From assembly GCA_004794785.1 (NCBI GenBank), contig SJOL01006415.1:396806-460805 (forward strand): a stretch of 64,000 bases of DNA, read 5' to 3'. The DNA comes from Opisthorchis felineus (taxonomy: Eukaryota > Platyhelminthes > Trematoda > Opisthorchiida > Opisthorchiidae). The notes below the pieces were generated by a model that ran no database searches, was not told the DNA's origin, and saw only the letters and a program-made list of their open reading frames with translations. Positions 12,545 to 24,000 of this stretch are shown here, piece by piece. Every line of letters starts with the position of its first letter. Within the stretch, counting starts at the first letter, position 1. The translations under genes and the position numbers were made by a program.

Positions 12545-12865
12545 ATGGCTGAAACTAAACTTTATGCGAAATACATTGTTCGCACAGTAGTTTCGTTTTG
12601 ACCGAAGACTCAGCTTAATTCAGGTAGTGCCACTTCTTTATGGTGGTCTTCTTCAGCTGAATGTGCCCCAGAAAGGTAGCCTTACGTTTCATTTGGCATG
12701 ATATACCTGATATCGCAATAAATTTTCTTGAAGGAACGCTACTCAGGAGATTACTGAAAAATCTGTGACAGCCCAAGACCAGTTTTGCCCTTCTTGATTC
12801 TCATCAGATAGGTGTAGTCCCCGAGGGATTCAGCTGGAACTCAACTGAGTTCCCCGGTAAAGTCG
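12545..12865 (+). repeat. R1 dispersed repeat copy (diverged)
   Basis: Recognisable blocks include GCTGAATGTGCCCCAGAAAG, then TACTGAAAAATCTGTGACAG, GACCAGTTTTGCCCTTCTTG and a TCATCAGATAGGTGTAGTCC block matching the CACCAGGTAGG segment of other copies. More diverged than the 29.6 kb copy. Confidence 0.6.
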
Positions 12866-13249
12866 AATCAATGTGCAAATGAATGTATCTTGCAAGTTGC
12901 GTCCGATTTGGGTCCAGTTAGTGCATAAGGTTGCCGGAAACTGGGGGACTGCGCCTATCTGATTAGCTCGAAGATAGACGAAACCGACTGTCGGAGAGTT
13001 TTCAGAGACTTTATAAGTGCTGTGTCTAGGTGGAATGGATAATGCAACTGATATCTTTCAACAATCGGGTTCCAAATTTGTTATAAAGAACATGCCTGCT
13101 GCTTCCGAATTCTTCAAGAGATATTTAGCAATATAACCGAATCGGCCATTGTTTCCACTCAAAATCCAACAAAATTTTGGCAGAAACCGGCGATACTTAT
13201 CCACATACTCAGTGGGCTCCATAACTGTTCATCTAGTGCCAGAGACGAT

Positions 13250-13445
13250 CATGGTTAGTTGGTCGTTTGTTTGTTCGCTGAGCTGGGCAATTTGATTGAA
13301 AATGTTTCATCACCAATCGAGGTGTCATCATCAGTGCATTGTTAAGGAGCGTAGTGGTGTGTAGCGATGGGTTGGTGGTTGTGCACTCAAATTACCCAAC
13401 TCAGTGAACAAACCAACGGCCATCTACGCTACCAACATTTTCCTC
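13250..13445. repeat. Inverted pair of Penelope-like terminal sequences
   Basis: The left arm (about 13,253-13,387) has TTCGCTGAGCTGGGCAATTTG and TTCATCACCAATCGAGGTG, the terminal sequence that also flanks the Penelope endonuclease at 46.6-47.6 kb. The right arm (about 13,388-13,440) repeats its outer part in reverse orientation (CCCAACTCAGTGAACAAACC). There is no coding sequence between the arms. It looks like a solo or internally deleted Penelope-like element; such elements carry complex direct or inverted LTR-like ends. Confidence 0.65.
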
Positions 13446-14933
13446 TATAGAAAACGATCGTGGTTACTTGGACAAATGAATTTCCACTGCGTCAGTTTAT
13501 ATTTCATCTCGTAGATCGTATACATGGTGACTGCCAACCAATCCTCATGAGTGTGAATCTGTCAACAAACTTTCGTATAAATCAGACGAGTTAATCGTCA
13601 TACCAGAAATGTCTCACAAAACCAGTCATTGCATTTCGAGAACGAGCGGAAATTACAGAATGTATCGAGTTAGGTTATGAACTGGTCTTCTCATATTCTG
13701 TGTACGTTGCTCTAAACAGGGCAACACCGTGAGTGAACTACCCACGGATATGTATACACCACACGCAGCGATTGCTGATGGTGCCAAAAATGCCCGCAGA
13801 TAATTTACAATTTCTTTCACTTCTTAGGGAATTTTTAGTCAGGATATCAAACGGCACGCCACAGTTGATGGTAACTTTCGTTTGTTGGTGACGCTGAGTT
13901 GAATAACTTTTTCTCCATTTGCTTCTAGGGGAAAAAGGTTGGTGGTTCCAGTTCCAATGTCCTAGCGCTCTACCGATAAACGTGTGTAATATTTTAACCG
14001 GCACGGATCACCCATCCAGTGCTAAAACGTACAGAGATGGATTATTACCACATGTTCTCTTTCGCAATGCCACTTGCCAAACTTACGACGCTCGGCCTTC
14101 TAACTTTTCGGGGTACTTCAGCTCGTGACGATGTTTGAGGCCAGGCGTCAAAATCTCGTCAACTAGCAGCATCTCATTTTTGCAGACATTTGGCAGAATT
14201 AATCTGCTTTCACTCCTACACTTTCCCATAGTAGCTACAATCCGGTTGGTCCAACAGCGAGTGATGGAAAAGAACATGTATAAATCCGGCTAAACGCTTA
14301 GTCTGTTGGCTAGAGGTTGTGACGGTCCAGCGCACCCCAGCCTTTGATTCTTTTCAACCTCGGGACATTCTGTCACAGGAGGCTGTCAGTTAAAGTGCAT
14401 CTTGTTCTTCCACCTTACCATTTAGTGGAGCAAAACCAACAGTATTTTTATTGTCGTTGAAGCACAAAAACAACCCATCAACACTCACTCACTGACTTAG
14501 ACAGCAAACCTTCGGACAAATTGTGTCAACAACGCATTCGGTAAACAAAACACAACAGCAGCTTGAAGAGCAATGACAACGAACCCGCCGCCTCTGTGAT
14601 GCAAACCGAAAAAAACAGCTGCCGACGTCCCAAATTTTCACTGTAACCTGATTGGCTTAGGTGTAAACACACAAACACGCGGATGCGCATACGCTCTGAG
14701 ATCCCGTTCAAAAAGGTATTTGAACGGATGACTATTCTGTTGCATGAGAATGAAATAACTAATGGGTACACAGCACAAATGATGTCCAGATAGTATAGAG
14801 GATATTGTCATGCACCTCTGGCGACTTTTTCCTACTGACAAATAGCCCAATAATCTGATGCATTAAATTCGGATGCATGCATACTGCTAGGCCCTCCACA
14901 TTCATTCGGATTTGGTGATCAGCACTGTAGAAT
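13446..14933. other. Region upstream of the GPCR exon
   Basis: No supported exon. Several short open frames occur on both strands (88 codons or less). If the GPCR has 5' untranslated exons they could lie here, but I cannot place them. A TAG stop lies immediately before the GPCR ATG in its frame (14,928-14,930), inside a weak acceptor-like CACTGTAG. Confidence 0.4.
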
Positions 14934-15098
14934 ATGCAACCGGATAATGTGACAGTATCGCAACCCATCCGATTTGAACCGCTGTACGGAACAGCGCATA
15001 TTGTGATCACTGCATTCATGTTGGGTTTTATAATCATTGGAACAATTGTGGGCAATATGTTCGTCGTGGCCGCCATATTATTGGACCGTAATTTACAA
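14934..15098 (+). CDS. Serotonin-type GPCR, first TM exon
   Basis: A 55-codon exon starting at ATG 14,934 and ending at CAA|GTGAGT, a strong splice donor in phase 0. Residues 1-20 are a short extracellular N-terminus with one N-glycosylation motif (N5-V-T). Residues about 21-47 form a hydrophobic helix containing the class A signature GTIVGN (the conserved Asn of TM1), followed by MFVVAAILLDRNLQ. The G-N-x-F/V-V-x-A-A-I-x-x-x-R-N-L-Q pattern is typical of 5-HT1/5-HT7-like biogenic-amine receptors, which continue with NVANYL after the point where this exon is spliced. The receptor would act at the plasma membrane of nerve or muscle cells, where serotonin drives motility in flatworms. Later exons (TM2-TM7) were not found downstream and may lie beyond the window or partly in the gap at 16.5-17.1 kb. 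Other aminergic subtypes cannot be excluded from TM1 alone. An upstream in-frame stop supports this ATG or an exon start right at it. Confidence 0.85.
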
Positions 15099-15544
15099 GT
15101 GAGTGTTTTTGTACTGGATGGTACTTCTTCTTTTTTGTATACAAGGATTAAGGGTTTGTTACCCGGCCGGACTATCCTGCTCAATGGCAGGATAAGTTAC
15201 TAAATAATGAACAGTAATATTTTTTCACTCAGCTGATCGACATTTTTTGGATTATTATGAGACAGTATTCTCGATCGATCGTTGGAGATCCTCTCGAATT
15301 TCGCTCAAATATGTATACCTATTCAGAAATTCATAAATTTAAAGATCGGTCAGCACACCAAATATTTTGTTAGTTCAACGACCTAATGGAAAAGTGAATT
15401 GACTTGTTATAAGACCGACCGTCAGTTCACACTATACTGTTCATTTCTGCCCTATTCTATAATTCGGTTGATGCCTACTCATCTAAAGTAATGGTAAACA
15501 TCATAACTGTATGACCACTTGATTCAAGTCAGTGAGCTGAGGCA

Positions 15545-15790
15545 TCCTGCTTTAGGAGTTAGTCAGTAGGTGACTACGAAATGTGGCTTGAAAGATGGGT
15601 GGCGCTATACCTTGTCTGAGTGAATCACACTACTGTTTGGCTTCCGGTGGCTGAACGGTTAAGAGCTCAACCATTTGCCAGAGGGTCGCGGGTAAGAGAC
15701 TCTCTGAGTTCCGTTGTCGATTCCCAATAACGATGAAACAGCTGTAGAATGTCTTTCGGGTTTTTAGCACAGAATGTCATCATTCAAAGG
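15545..15790 (+). mobile_element. SINE-1 copy inside GPCR intron 1
   Basis: Shows the leader (GGTGGCGCTATACCTTGTCTG), an A-box-like GGTGGCTGAACGGTTAAGAG, a degenerate B box, and the hammerhead region (GTCGATTCCCAATAACGATG, then AAACAGCTGTAGAATG) and tail. The core CTGATGA has become GTCGATT, so the ribozyme is dead. It lies downstream of the GPCR donor on the same strand, hence probably intronic. Confidence 0.7.
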
Positions 15791-16442
15791 ACTAACTATT
15801 AACTGCAGGTCCGTTGTCTGTCTCCAGATTGGAAATAATGCAACAATATATTTATTTTATGTGTAAAATTCTATCGGTTGTTTGGCAGAAGTTTGTAATC
15901 CGGTAAAATGCTCCAACAAGAGCGAGCAGTCGAGTCTAGGTTCCTTCAAAATTGACAGGCTTCCACAAACCGTAATAGACGTAAGTATGTCGTAGTTCAT
16001 AAGCAAAGAACTGTGATATTAAGCATCAAATCAAGTGCTTGTTTTTTCACTAGTACCGAACCGACTGCACGGCAAATAGCACAAAGTACTGCCATAACAC
16101 CAACAACTCCGGTGCTATATTAGGATCATTCCTTCGAATATTGTCTTTCTGGAGTAGCCGTGTGGATGTGCACGATTGTGGTGAGTAACAGACTGTCTTT
16201 CCTCCAAAAATATGGCAATCTCTGCAGATTATCTTGGTTCTCTATGCCTTATCAAAATGACTAACGAAGGTGTTTTTGTGTGTGCAATGGCGTTTCCTTG
16301 CTTCTGAGGTACCTTGGTGCGGGCAGCATTGGTTCCAGCAGAAAATCAAATTGGCCGATTTTCAAAACACTTGAATTCCGTAAGATTTAGCTCAGTCTAA
16401 CTGGAAAGACAGAGGTTTTTCATGAAACATTAGTGTCCAGAT
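15791..16442. other. Gene-free stretch, probably intronic
   Basis: No repeat or exon was recognised; I looked here for the next GPCR exon and did not see it. Confidence 0.4.
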
Positions 16443-17065
16443 TTCTCTCTCTCTCTCTNNNNNNNNNNNNNNNNNNNNNNNNNNNNNNNNNNNNNNNNNN
16501 NNNNNNNNNNNNNNNNNNNNNNNNNNNNNNNNNNNNNNNNNNNNNNNNNNNNNNNNNNNNNNNNNNNNNNNNNNNNNNNNNNNNNNNNNNNNNNNNNNNN
16601 NNNNNNNNNNNNNNNNNNNNNNNNNNNNNNNNNNNNNNNNNNNNNNNNNNNNNNNNNNNNNNNNNNNNNNNNNNNNNNNNNNNNNNNNNNNNNNNNNNNN
16701 NNNNNNNNNNNNNNNNNNNNNNNNNNNNNNNNNNNNNNNNNNNNNNNNNNNNNNNNNNNNNNNNNNNNNNNNNNNNNNNNNNNNNNNNNNNNNNNNNNNN
16801 NNNNNNNNNNNNNNNNNNNNNNNNNNNNNNNNNNNNNNNNNNNNNNNNNNNNNNNNNNNNNNNNNNNNNNNNNNNNNNNNNNNNNNNNNNNNNNNNNNNN
16901 NNNNNNNNNNNNNNNNNNNNNNNNNNNNNNNNNNNNNNNNNNNNNNNNNNNNNNNNNNNNNNNNNNNNNNNNNNNNNNNNNNNNNNNNNNNNNNNNNNNN
17001 NNNNNNNNNNNNNNNNNNNNNNNNNNNNNNNNNNNNNNNNNNNNNNNNNNNNNNNNNNNNNNNNN
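16443..17065. other. TC microsatellite leading into a 607-base assembly gap
   Basis: A (TC)8 run at about 16,443-16,458 is followed by 607 N from 16,459 to 17,065. The gap was probably caused by the simple repeat. Open frames reported across it are artefacts of the N run. Confidence 0.95.
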
Positions 17066-17240
17066 CGACGAAAACTACTTGTAAGACTGATGAGAAAGTT
17101 TTGACAGCTCATGACCGGTTTTGCCCTTTTTCGAACTTATCATGTAGGCGCGCTCCCCAATTATCCACCAAACTTATGTTCTACTTGACCCCAATGTGTA
17201 GGCGATTGGCCAACCAAACTCATTTGCAAACTAATGCAAA
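17066..17240 (+). repeat. R1 dispersed repeat copy, partly in the gap
   Basis: Blocks TTTTGACAGCTCATGACCGG, TTTTGCCCTTTTTCGAACTT and TTATGTTCTACTTGACCCCA match the middle and right parts of R1. The left part is missing into the gap. Confidence 0.6.
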
Positions 17241-20200
17241 CGAGTGTGAAGCAATCTATCCACTATTCACCGTTCCGCGCACGCTTTAAAGTGAACCGTA
17301 TATGCTGTGGAACCTCTTAATCACGGATCATTTAGGGCGGGAAGATTTTGCACTCCTGCTGTGACTGTGAAATTTGCGTCAGAAATAACATTTCCAAGAC
17401 GTTTCTTCAACAAAAGACATGCGCATGGAAATATTAGATTGGTTCCTGAACATCCAATGCGTCAAGAATACGGATTGAATAAGAAAAAATATATTTGCTA
17501 AATGTGTGACTCACAATCATCCATGGAACATTTTCGTCAAATGACGTTGTAAATATAGCTGGTTGAGTCATTTTTACCTAAGGTGAAAAGATGAGCTTGT
17601 GCCACCGACACCTTAGATGTCCAACAGTAGATTCCAGCTTCGACATCATGCAGCTGTGTGACTTATGTCTCGGTTTCGAGATGGAACCTCTCTACAGTAA
17701 CCGCTGCCGGAGTGCGAGTCGAGATATTCCGCGATGATTTAACCTGAGAATTCCATATGAATACAGTGTGCCCTGAGGAACTACCAAGTCATTTTAGAGC
17801 CATGTAGGGGATATTTCGCTTAAATGTTGCACTTAGATAGGGAAGCTCTGCGTTTGTACGTTTCACAACAGAAAACTGATACAGTTGTTTTAGTTGGGTC
17901 ATAGACAGGTAAGTTCGGAATAGAAGATGCTACGAACGTATTAGTTGCGACAGGGACTTAGTTAAGGAGCCACATGGGGCTTTCGTTCTTGTAGAAACCT
18001 ACCAGGTGAATGGAGACGAGATGTGACCATTTGGTAAAGAGTTGCGGGCCGTTATCCAGGTAGAAAGAGCCCAGTTATGGTCTTTGGAGTATGTTCAGCT
18101 TTCGATTCCTTATCATGAGACTCATAATAAAAAACCGTGTCACCGTTTTATCATTGTGATCAATTGCTTACTTGCCTAAAGTAGCTAGAATTAGCAGGCT
18201 GTCCAGTGACTGATCATTTATAGGAGATATCCTTCAGTTCTTATTTGTTTGGAAAAAGTTATATGCCTTACATCGCGACTATCCTCACTAAGTTCGAAAC
18301 CTGTTAGGCTGGGACTGCTTTGTCTTCATCGCAAGATTCAACGAAACACTGAGACTCTTTACCAGCCCAGAGAACCATATGCAGACGTTTTCAGAATAGT
18401 ATTTCTGATAGTTACGTACGACGAAAACAACCACAGGTATTACCCTCTATTTCGAATCACCTTTCACCGACAGATATCACCTTCTGGAAAGCAAGTTTTG
18501 TCGCATTATTTTCCGAACAAACAGAGAAGAACCATTAAAAAACGCACTTCCATGGCACCAGCAATGTACTTCGCCATTTGAATTGCTCCCGACCTCCACG
18601 GCAGGTTAAGTCTACTCCAGAGATTTCTCGGCGCTTACCTGTCTGCAACTGGTGACAAATGTAGAGTCCGTCGCAGCTTTTGGCTCAGTGTTCTTCCAGG
18701 CGACGGAGGGGGTAAGTAGATTGAGAACCAAGGTTTGGGAAGCGTGACTGTACCCAGGCAGACTCCTTTATTCTGGACTCGTCACTTGACTTGCAGTGGA
18801 CTTTAGTGTTTGCTTGCGGCTAGCTTCTGATTACAAAACCACTAGTTTTAGACAGTGTAATAAACCTCCGTAAGTCTGCTTTGTTTCCAGTCTTCATGCA
18901 GAAGTGGTAACTACACGATTTGTGATTAGTCCAGCTCTGTCGGTCGGCCGTAGCCTTCAGCGGGTAATATCGCTGGGCGCTTCTGCCTCACTGTTCTTTA
19001 CTGCAGGCGGCATTGTTTAGGGTGGCCCTACCTCAAGGATCTCTCTATCCATGAACACTATGTACTTTGCCATTTACTGGAACCTGCCACACAAAACCTT
19101 ACGTCCTGAATGTAAGTGGGTCGAAAAATAGAACAAGTAACCTGTAAGGCGACTCGATTCCTATCAAGCCCACGATAAGTAAAGTTGTTAGTAAAGTTTC
19201 CGTGAACCGTATTCTTTATTCTCTTCCATGTTGAGTGCGACACCCTCCAGTAAATGTTTCTTGACGGTCCCCGAATGAGCTACTCTATCTCGGTTTTAAC
19301 ACAGGACAATTTTGAACTCATTCACATCGGCAGCTGGTAAATGGACGTGAAAGTAGAGGGTGAATATAAATGCCACCGTATATCACAGATATGGATACAG
19401 AAGTGCGTCGGACGGGAATCGATGGCCAATCGCCACCACTTTAAGCCAGTCGTTTTCTGTTGCGTTATTTGGTGGTCGCATTGAAATTTGCATCTATTTT
19501 TAGTCCGGATGAGCAGTACAATAATTAATCCTTACTGATGTGTGTTCACGCAGTCAAGACGTGGATAGCCCATGACCTAGCGGCGAAGTATGAAAGCACC
19601 AACCAATGAAACCAGTCACGTTGACAACTGACTGATCCCTGAAGGGGGTAACGGGACTCAGTTCCTCAATGGTTTATAACACTGGCAGGCATGGTCTATT
19701 CACACAGTCACTGGTGTTCCTACAGCGAAGCTATTGCCTTCAACGCGTAGCTGTCCAGCTTCCCGTTCTCGCGTAGCAATAAGCAGTACGAACTAACTAA
19801 TCACACCATTGCCTTCAATGCTCGGCCAAATCTCCCGCGCTGTTTCGTCTTCCGGTGACCAAAACTGTGGCATCTGGAAATAACGGACCTTTGGTACACG
19901 GTTTATATATAACAAAATGAACTCAACTGAATGTTTCTGCAGTTATCATACTGACGCATTAAAGTGTGCCTCCTGTTCACCCGTACAAGGTCATGGGTTA
20001 TATCGAATACACTGGTCAAATAAAGGATACCTCCCAAAAAAAGACATTTGGACTATCTGAGGACGACACCACATCCTGAGTAATGTCTGTCAGACCTGAC
20101 GGGCTGTTGACGTTTGCCCCAATGGAGCTTCCCCTTCAGGAATGATTTGTTTTCATATTACTTTAAGAAATTTCTTTGAGGGTGGAGTTTACGTGGTAAG

Positions 20201-22340
20201 GATGAATGAGGACAACCCGACACACCAGGTTTTTTTTTTAAAATTGTTAGTCACTACAAAGATTGTCCACCCCATAGATGGAATTTCCAGGCTTTATCTG
20301 TCATGTATTGCGATCAATTTTTCATGATGTTCTGCTGGTAAAACTACGACTGAATTGTTTCGTAAAACAGAACAGTCAACGTGTCTATAGTAAGTTTTCT
20401 TATCTGTTGTATGTGCCAGTCCGTGGGAGAGCTTTCAGTTGTACTGTGAGTGTGCCGGGTAAGGCACTTTTTAGTGGCCTCACACGCGCTGCTGCCGACG
20501 TAAGTTGCTGACATTAATTGATAATGATAAGGTTGATTGACATTTAGGCGCACAGTTAACTCAATGCTATCCATTTCTAGTGGAAACTGAAAATGTGCAC
20601 AAAACGACGCTTTTAAACGATCCTAAAACAAATCGATTCACGAAGGTAGGCAGTCTTTTACGTGAAATTTAGGTGAGATTCAACTGAGTCTCTGGGCTAC
20701 AATTTCCTTCAACGGGATATGCTGCATAAAGACCTCAACATATTTCATTTCGAAGGGTAATCAAGACATCAAAGTGTATTTCTTCAATTAGAACCTAACT
20801 AGAGAACTCAAAAAAGCTCTTCTTTAGACCATTATTAGTTCTGCACCTGCAGGTCCATCAAAGAGATCTAGATCCCAAAGTCAGGCTAGGTTATTTTGTA
20901 CTTGAAAACTAAACTGTACATATGTAGGGCGAATCATGCAAATGGAACTAGAAACGGATCTTGTAATGACCTATTCAAGATTTACCTAAACCGATATACA
21001 CCTCATTTAGCCAGAAATTCATTCAAGTCTTGGACTACCGCTGTCTTACTTTAAAAGGGAATATACGGGTTCAGTTACAAGTGGTAGATTGCTAGTAAAC
21101 CTGAATATTCCAAAAACGGTCAGGCTCATGGTAGACTATCGAACAGCTTCCTCCATTCTCGTAAGCAGCTATATATCAAGGTTGAAAAATTTGTCTTATT
21201 CTTGTGGAATGTCACTGGAGAAATAGCAGAACCGCAGGTCTTTTGAGTGTCATGAAAATGATTTTACCATTTGGGAGCTTACTGTGAAGTTTGCAACGTC
21301 ATAATCCCTTCAATATCACGAAAAACCAGGTGATTTAAATATGAGAGAACTCCAAGCTAGCAGTACATTAAAGTAGGTAACCATATTGGTGACCCAAGTT
21401 TTTCGATTTTGTGGTGAAGCCAAGACAACAAAAAAAGGTTTTGGTGCATGAATTATACTAACAACGAATCGTCATCTTACAAATAAGAACCGGTAAAAAC
21501 ATTTCATGGTTCTTCCACGTTCAGCTAAATGAATTCCTGTTCGTCTTTCTTAGTAGCATGGTAGTAACTTGGGTAGTACACTCGCTGTTCCATGAAATGC
21601 CGAGATAAGGGGGCCAGTTATTTTGTTGGCTGGCTGATCCGGAATAACAAAGGCTGATGTAGGATATTTGAATGAAGTCCGAAGTGCATAGGTGACTAGG
21701 CGCCAGTTTTCAATTTCTCACTTTATAGTGCGTCTAAAACAGCTCACTTCTAGTCACAACGATCGGAATTCCTCATATTCACTAGAAGCTTGTGTTGCGA
21801 AAAGTGTAAGGGCAGTGTATTTCATTTGACTCAACCGTCAGAAGAAAATTCAATGTGTATTCTTAGCAGACTGCCAAGATCAGAAAAGGTCATCAGTTAA
21901 CAGAAATTCTGTCATGAATTCGGAGGTTCAGCGTGTACCCGGAAGAAGGTTAATACTAGACACCTGAGATTCGGACTATCCTACGGGCTGTGCCAAAAAC
22001 ACGAGCACCGTCACGATTCTTCAGCCGACACGACCACATAATGTCCAGTGGGTCAGGATGACATTTCGAAGCCTGCCATTCAGATCAGCATGCTACTCAG
22101 GTAACTCAATGAGGCAACCAGCCAGGAACAACTAAAAGTGAAGGCCAACGATATTAAGACAACACAGTTATCTAAACTATGGACAGAGTATTGGAGCCTA
22201 ATTTCCCCAAGCTGTTCCAGCTTATAATTTGGCGAAAGACCCCTGACGGATGTACGAACATCCTACTTCTGAATGTGAACACAATATCAACAGTGCTGAA
22301 CAATTCCTTGGCAAACCACAGAATGTAAAGTTGTGAAGTG
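17241..22340. other. Long gene-poor stretch
   Basis: The longest open frame is 110 codons (plus, 18,249-18,581) with no domain pattern or clear splice context. A T9 run occurs near 20,230. Short R1-like scraps may lie near 20,660-20,700 but are too weak to call. It is probably intron or intergenic DNA. Confidence 0.4.
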
Positions 22341-22618
22341 AGTTAATTATGTTATCACTGGATGCCACAGCTCCCTCAGCATCACTTCCCCACAACTTCG
22401 CTAAAATGACTTACTACTTAATCAACCGGGTTAATTAAGAATAAAGAAACCGGAAAGCTAGTGCCAACTCTAAATTTCCGCATGACTACTTGTCTCAAAT
22501 CCGATGAACAGCAAATGAAAGGGACTTCCAGGTGTTCGACAGCATCAGAACCTACCGCCGAGGACGTAGTGGAGAAAATAGGACGTATTGTAACACAAAG
22601 CACTGGTCCCGAACTGTA
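22341..22618 (+). other. Two overlapping open frames, possible exon
   Basis: A 29-codon frame beginning ATGTTATCACTGGATGCC at about 22,350 overlaps a second, 62-codon frame that runs to TAG at 22,618 and reads as a hydrophilic peptide (…ETGKLVPTLNFRM…TAEDVVEKIGRIVTQ…). A one-base change would join them. No family is recognised and flanking splice signals are weak. It may be a decayed exon, a transposon scrap or chance. Confidence 0.15.
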
Positions 22619-22774
22619 GATTTTTGACGTCAAGGAGACCGTCATCATCATAAAACCAAAATACGTACAAGATGCGCGCCTCCTGATAAAAAGACTATTT
22701 GAGTGCATCAAATTTAAAACTCAACTGGAGGACTTCAGATAACATGCTCATTTGCGTACTAATTCGGCTACAAT

Positions 22775-23105
22775 GTGAGCCTCAAATGAGCCTCAGAATG
22801 AACCTCTCCTTTATCAGGTTCTTCGTTTAGCCTTATATTCCAGATATCGCAGCACCAAGCACAAGACTGCTGAAAAATATTTAACGGTCCACTACCGGTT
22901 TCGTCCTTCTTGGGGATCACCGGGTGGATGCAATCCGAAGTTTCCGTCGGCCTTACGTTCTACTCTAACCCAGAATGCTTCTAACAAGAGACTCAACTGA
23001 ATGTCAATCGAACCCCTCTGTAAAAAACAAATTAGTCTGCATATAAGTGGGTGTGTTTTGCGAATGGCGTACAGTCTGGGTTCAAGTAGAATATGAGATT
23101 GATTG
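22775..23105 (+). repeat. R1 dispersed repeat copy
   Basis: Contains CAGATATCGCAGCACCAAGC, ACTGCTGAAAAATATTTAAC, TACCGGTTTCGTCCTTCTTG and GGGATCACCGGGTGGATGC, and then the right-hand CAAGAGACTCAACTGAATG block. It also produces a spurious 169-codon minus-strand open frame with its downstream flank. Confidence 0.65.
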
Positions 23106-23465
23106 AAATTCCGGAAATACACCTGTTTGGAGAAGTGCTGGCAAAACGCCTGAAACATGCATTCTTCGAAAGGAAATACGTGTACTGTGATGCTACAGCA
23201 GTCTTCTAGAGAATGACTCGAATGGTTGCATCCAGAGCTTGCAAGAAAAGTGCAGAAACATGGTGGCAGACGTTGCAAGAAAAGAAAACAACTGCAAAAC
23301 AATAGAGTGTCCAGAAACCTCACCAGATGTTTAGAAAGGAAAGATAGCGTGACAACGGTAATATTACTAAAAACCACCCAATAATGGGTCGGGCATACCA
23401 ATCACGTCACTCAAGTGTGATCACGTTTGCCTGTTCAGACGTGAAAATTCGGATGCGTCCAACGT

Positions 23466-23536
23466 GTGGTTGTGGAGTAGTGGTAACACGCTCTCCTCGC
23501 ATGTCAGATGTCCGGGGTTCAAATCCCGGCACGGCC
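23466..23536 (+). promoter_or_regulatory. tRNA-like pol III promoter of SINE-2
   Basis: A box-like TGGAGTAGTGG at 23,473-23,483 and B box GGTTCAAATCC at 23,516-23,526, 32 bases apart. The whole segment resembles a Val- or Ala-like tRNA, with CCGGGGTTCAAATCCCGG forming a convincing T arm. The 5' acceptor strand does not pair with ACGGCC, so it is not a functional tRNA gene. Confidence 0.65.
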
Positions 23537-23545
23537 TTTGGATAT

Positions 23546-23590
23546 GCACTGCTGATGAGCTCTAATAAGAGCGAAACTCGAGTCCAGTGC
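23546..23590 (+). ncRNA. Hammerhead ribozyme in SINE-2
   Basis: All core elements are present. Helix I GCACTG pairs perfectly with CAGTGC. Then comes core CTGATGA, helix II GCTC/GAGC with loop TAATAA, then GAAA, and the cleavage triplet GTC (cut expected after C23,584). Helix III is the self-complementary ACTCGAGT with no real loop, so a monomer can form at most 2 pairs, while two molecules can form 8. Such minimal helix III hammerheads, active mainly as dimers, are known from Penelope-like elements and retrozymes. Cleavage would give ends useful in RNA processing of tandem transcripts. Confidence 0.8.
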
Positions 23591-23685
23591 TTCCCTTTGG
23601 TGTGGACTCACCGGAATAATTACGCCAGAACAGGAGAACGACCGTTCAAACGAGAATGGTGTGAATATGAACGAAAACAGAATGG

Positions 23686-24000
23686 TTTTCTTCAATATCA
23701 CTTACGAACTAGCAGCAAGATTATTACAGCCGCAAGGAATATCGGTATCCCAGCAATCGAGTGCTGGCCTGAGGAGCCTGGTTTCGCGACCGAAGGACAA
23801 TGTCAAGGAAGGTAACCAAACCATTTTGCTTTTTAAGTGCAACAACCACCATGCTGGAAAATCGGATGAAAACTTTCTACGAGGTAAAGGAACTCAAAGG
23901 AGCAATAAGGAGACATATTATGAAAACTGGCGTCCTTCTTTGTTTTTGTTTTGTTCGCTGACCTTGGCAACTGGACTGCAAAGGTTCATCCCAGGTTGAG
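23686..24000 (+). pseudogene. Decayed Penelope-like element fragment
   Basis: The plus frame reads ITYELAARLLQPQGISVS, then AGLRSLVSRPKDNVKEGN, which lines up with ISEHTTRLLAQKGLVVAH and EKLISRPKDNRDKTKR of the better endonuclease copy at 46.8 kb. This is the linker between reverse transcriptase and GIY-YIG endonuclease. The following YIG region is unrecognisable (NHHAGKSDEN), so the nuclease is dead. At about 23,945-23,995 a terminal-arm scrap (TTGTTCGCTGACCTTGG) follows. Confidence 0.65.

Larger units (their letters stand above)
23400..23685 (+). mobile_element. SINE-2 copy, tRNA-headed with intact-looking hammerhead
   Basis: A second family, called SINE-2 here. Order: a leader (CTCAAGTGTGATCACGTTTG, TTCAGACGTGAAAATTCGG, also present before the 44.7 kb copy), a tRNA-like head at 23,466-23,536 with A box TGGAGTAGTGG and a perfect B box GGTTCAAATCC, a hammerhead at 23,546-23,590, then a tail with CACCGGAATAATTACGCCAG and CGTTCAAACGAGAATGGTGTG. 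Relatives lie at 44.40-44.62, 44.65-44.94 and 53.93-54.11 kb. Its tail runs directly into a decayed Penelope fragment. Confidence 0.8.

Noticed and set aside
16420..17112. Open frames of more than 220 codons across this interval on both strands
   Set aside because: They consist almost entirely of the 607 N bases.
22892..23401. 169-codon minus-strand open frame
   Set aside because: Its C-terminal part is the reverse complement of an R1 repeat and the rest is Cys/Phe/Leu-rich without any domain; it reads as a chance frame.
23466..23536. Functional tRNA gene
   Set aside because: The boxes are good, but the acceptor stem does not close and the unit is repeated with a ribozyme and tail at other loci, so it is a SINE head.
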